Assembly (NCBI RefSeq): GCF_016894385.1
Contig: NZ_CP069811.1
Location: 62,001 to 126,000, forward strand
Source: Cupriavidus oxalaticus
GTDB taxonomy: Bacteria; Pseudomonadota; Gammaproteobacteria; Burkholderiales; Burkholderiaceae
Direction of reading: 5' to 3'
Length of the DNA stretch: 64,000 bases
Below, piece by piece: positions 62,963 through 64,000 of the stretch (its first letter is position 1; each line of letters begins with the position of its first letter). The translations under genes were made by a program, and so were the position numbers. The notes below the pieces were generated by a model. The model worked only from the letters and a program-made list of their open reading frames with translations, did not search any database and was not told the origin of the DNA.

Positions 62963-63763
62963 TCAGGCCGGCTGCGCGCTGCCGGAGCCCGACGCCTTGC
63001 GCAGCCGCTCGCGGCTGTTGGTCAGGTGCATGCGCATCGCCGCCTTGGCCGCGTCCGGGTCGCGGCGCTCGATCGCGTCGTAGATGTTCTCGTGCTCGAA
63101 CTGGACCCGCTCCAAATACTGCTCGCGTTCCGGCGTATTGACCTGCAGCCGGCTGCGCGGGATCAGCATGGTGCCCAGGTGGCCCATGATATCGGTGAAG
63201 TAGCGGTTGCCGGTGGCGCGGGCGATGGCCAGGTGGAAGGCAAAATCGCTGTCCACCGCGTCGCTGCCGGCCCCGGTATTGCGCTTGAGCTCGTCCAGCG
63301 CCTGGCGCATGGCGGCCAGTTGGGCGTTGCTGTGGCGCGCGGCGGCCAGTCCGGCAGCCTCTGCCTCCAGGCTGACGCGGAATTCCAGCATCGCCATCAC
63401 ATCGATCGCGGTGCCCAGCGTATCCGGGCCGATGCGGAACGGCGACGGCGCTTCCGCGGCGCGCGCCAGCACGAACGTGCCGATGCCGTGGCGGGTCTCG
63501 ACCAGGCCGCTGGCCTGCAGCCGCGACAAGGCCTCGCGCACCACGGTGCGGCTGACGCCCTGTGTCGCCATGATTTCCGATTCGGTCGGCAGCTTGTCGC
63601 CGGGCTTGAGCTGGCCCTGGCGGATCTCTTCGGAGAGCGCCTGCACCACTTCCTCGGCCAGGGTGCGGCCGCGGCGGCGTAACGGCACGGCCGCAGCGGC
63701 GTTGGGCGCGCCGCCGGCAGCGGCAAGCGGGTCGGACAGGGCAGGGTTGCGTGCGGTAGGCAT
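62963..63763 (-). CDS. GntR (FadR-subfamily) regulator, divergent from gudD
   Basis: A 266-residue regulator with a long N-terminal arm. The winged helix is GRTLAEEVVQALSEEIRQGQ, LKPGDKLPTESEIMATQGVS and RTVVREALSRLQASGLVETR; the FCD effector domain includes EFRVSLEAEAAGLAAARHSN and DFAFHLAIARATGNRYFTDI, then ENIYDAIERRDPDAAKAAMR with MHL. It is divergent from the glucarate dehydratase gene and a 27-bp palindrome lies between them, so it is very likely the sugar-acid-responsive regulator of that pathway. Confidence 0.9.
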   Translation of the reverse strand: MPTARNPALSDPLAAAGGAPNAAAAVPLRRRGRTLAEEVVQALSEEIRQGQLKPGDKLPTESEIMATQGVSRTVVREALSRLQASGLVETRHGIGTFVLARAAEAPSPFRIGPDTLGTAIDVMAMLEFRVSLEAEAAGLAAARHSNAQLAAMRQALDELKRNTGAGSDAVDSDFAFHLAIARATGNRYFTDIMGHLGTMLIPRSRLQVNTPEREQYLERVQFEHENIYDAIERRDPDAAKAAMRMHLTNSRERLRKASGSGSAQPA

Positions 63764-63822
63764 GGCGGATACGGGCGGGGTTTCCCGGACTTGACCGGTT
63801 CAAGATACCCTCATTATACTGG

Positions 63823-63849
63823 GTTATCAGTCATACGATGACCGATAAC
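63823..63849. promoter_or_regulatory. 27-bp operator palindrome between GntR and gudD genes
   Basis: GTTATC-A-GTCAT-ACG-ATGAC-C-GATAAC: both inner arms (63830-63834 / 63838-63842) and outer arms (63823-63828 / 63844-63849) are perfect inverted repeats. It lies 60 bp before the GntR start and 27 bp before gudD, as expected for a FadR-type operator controlling both genes. Confidence 0.85.
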
Positions 63850-63875
63850 ATAGTAATGCCGGAGACCAGACCCGA

Positions 63876-64000
63876 ATGACCCATCCCGCCACTTCCGCCG
63901 CCCCCGCCACATACGCCGGTGCCGGCCAGACCCCCGTGGTGACCGAACTCACCGTGGTGCCCGTGGCCGGGCACGACAGCATGCTGATGAACCTGTCCGG
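63876..64000 (+). CDS. gudD: glucarate dehydratase, N-terminal part (cut by window end)
   Basis: Only the first 41 residues are inside the window. They read MTHPATSAAPATYAGAGQTP, then VVTELTVVPVAGHDSMLMNL and SG. The stretch PVVTE..V.PVAGHDSMLMNLSG is the conserved start of D-glucarate dehydratase (enolase superfamily), which removes water from glucarate to give 5-keto-4-deoxyglucarate. The rest, with the metal site, lies beyond position 64000. Its operator and divergent GntR regulator support a sugar-acid role. Confidence 0.85.
   Translation, partial: MTHPATSAAPATYAGAGQTPVVTELTVVPVAGHDSMLMNLS

Overview
The window is GC-rich DNA, dense with genes, from a beta-proteobacterium of the Burkholderiaceae. 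Cupriavidus, and probably its second chromosome, is my best inference. Supporting signs are a Bug-type (TctC) solute-binding protein, a Burkholderia-type trimeric porin, a TagK-domain protein in the type VI cluster, the LutABC/LldP lactate block, an isolated second-type EF-G gene, and repeated CTCTCCCGC/GCGGGAGAG palindromes between genes. No rRNA, tRNA, CRISPR array, intact insertion sequence or prophage was seen.

Layout: 0.2-4.5 kb holds AMP nucleosidase, an OmpW porin and an Ig-like lipoprotein. 4.9-7.5 kb is a ferrous-iron operon (feoA, feoB and a Cys-rich membrane protein) behind a clear Fur box. 7.9-13.1 kb has a LysR regulator divergent from an AidB-like acyl-CoA dehydrogenase, a Bug receptor and a class III CoA-transferase. 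13.2-18.9 kb is L-lactate use: permease, LutB, LutC and LutA, divergent from a GntR regulator bracketed by two matching operators. An AI-2E-type membrane protein follows.

20.1-40.6 kb is a type VI secretion locus. A leftward arm carries tagK-like, tssE, tssF, tssG, tssA, then what looks like a broken M23-type effector gene and a translationally coupled secreted protein. A rightward arm carries tssH, tssB, tssC, hcp, tssJ, tssK, tssL, tssM and a second TssL-like OmpA protein. The arms diverge from a 450-bp AT-rich region. No vgrG or PAAR gene is present, so the spike must come from elsewhere.

40.7-43.5 kb has eutBC (ethanolamine ammonia-lyase) and a YbaK-type deacylase. 43.6-50.6 kb is a mixed set: LysR, a secreted small protein, fumC, a 16-cysteine copper-storage-like protein, a Zn-ribbon protein, a PadR regulator, an EamA transporter and a Fur protein. 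51-59.8 kb has a very large hybrid histidine kinase, a PRC-barrel protein, a porin, a LysR regulator and a DUF1338 enzyme. 59.9-64 kb has EF-G, a NarL-type response regulator, and a GntR regulator divergent from the start of glucarate dehydratase, with a perfect 27-bp palindrome between them.

The most unusual points are the decayed effector with its retained putative partner, the extra TssL paralogue, two possible small-RNA loci (one next to a Fur box that serves no visible gene), the operator pair around lutR, and a family of intergenic palindromes.
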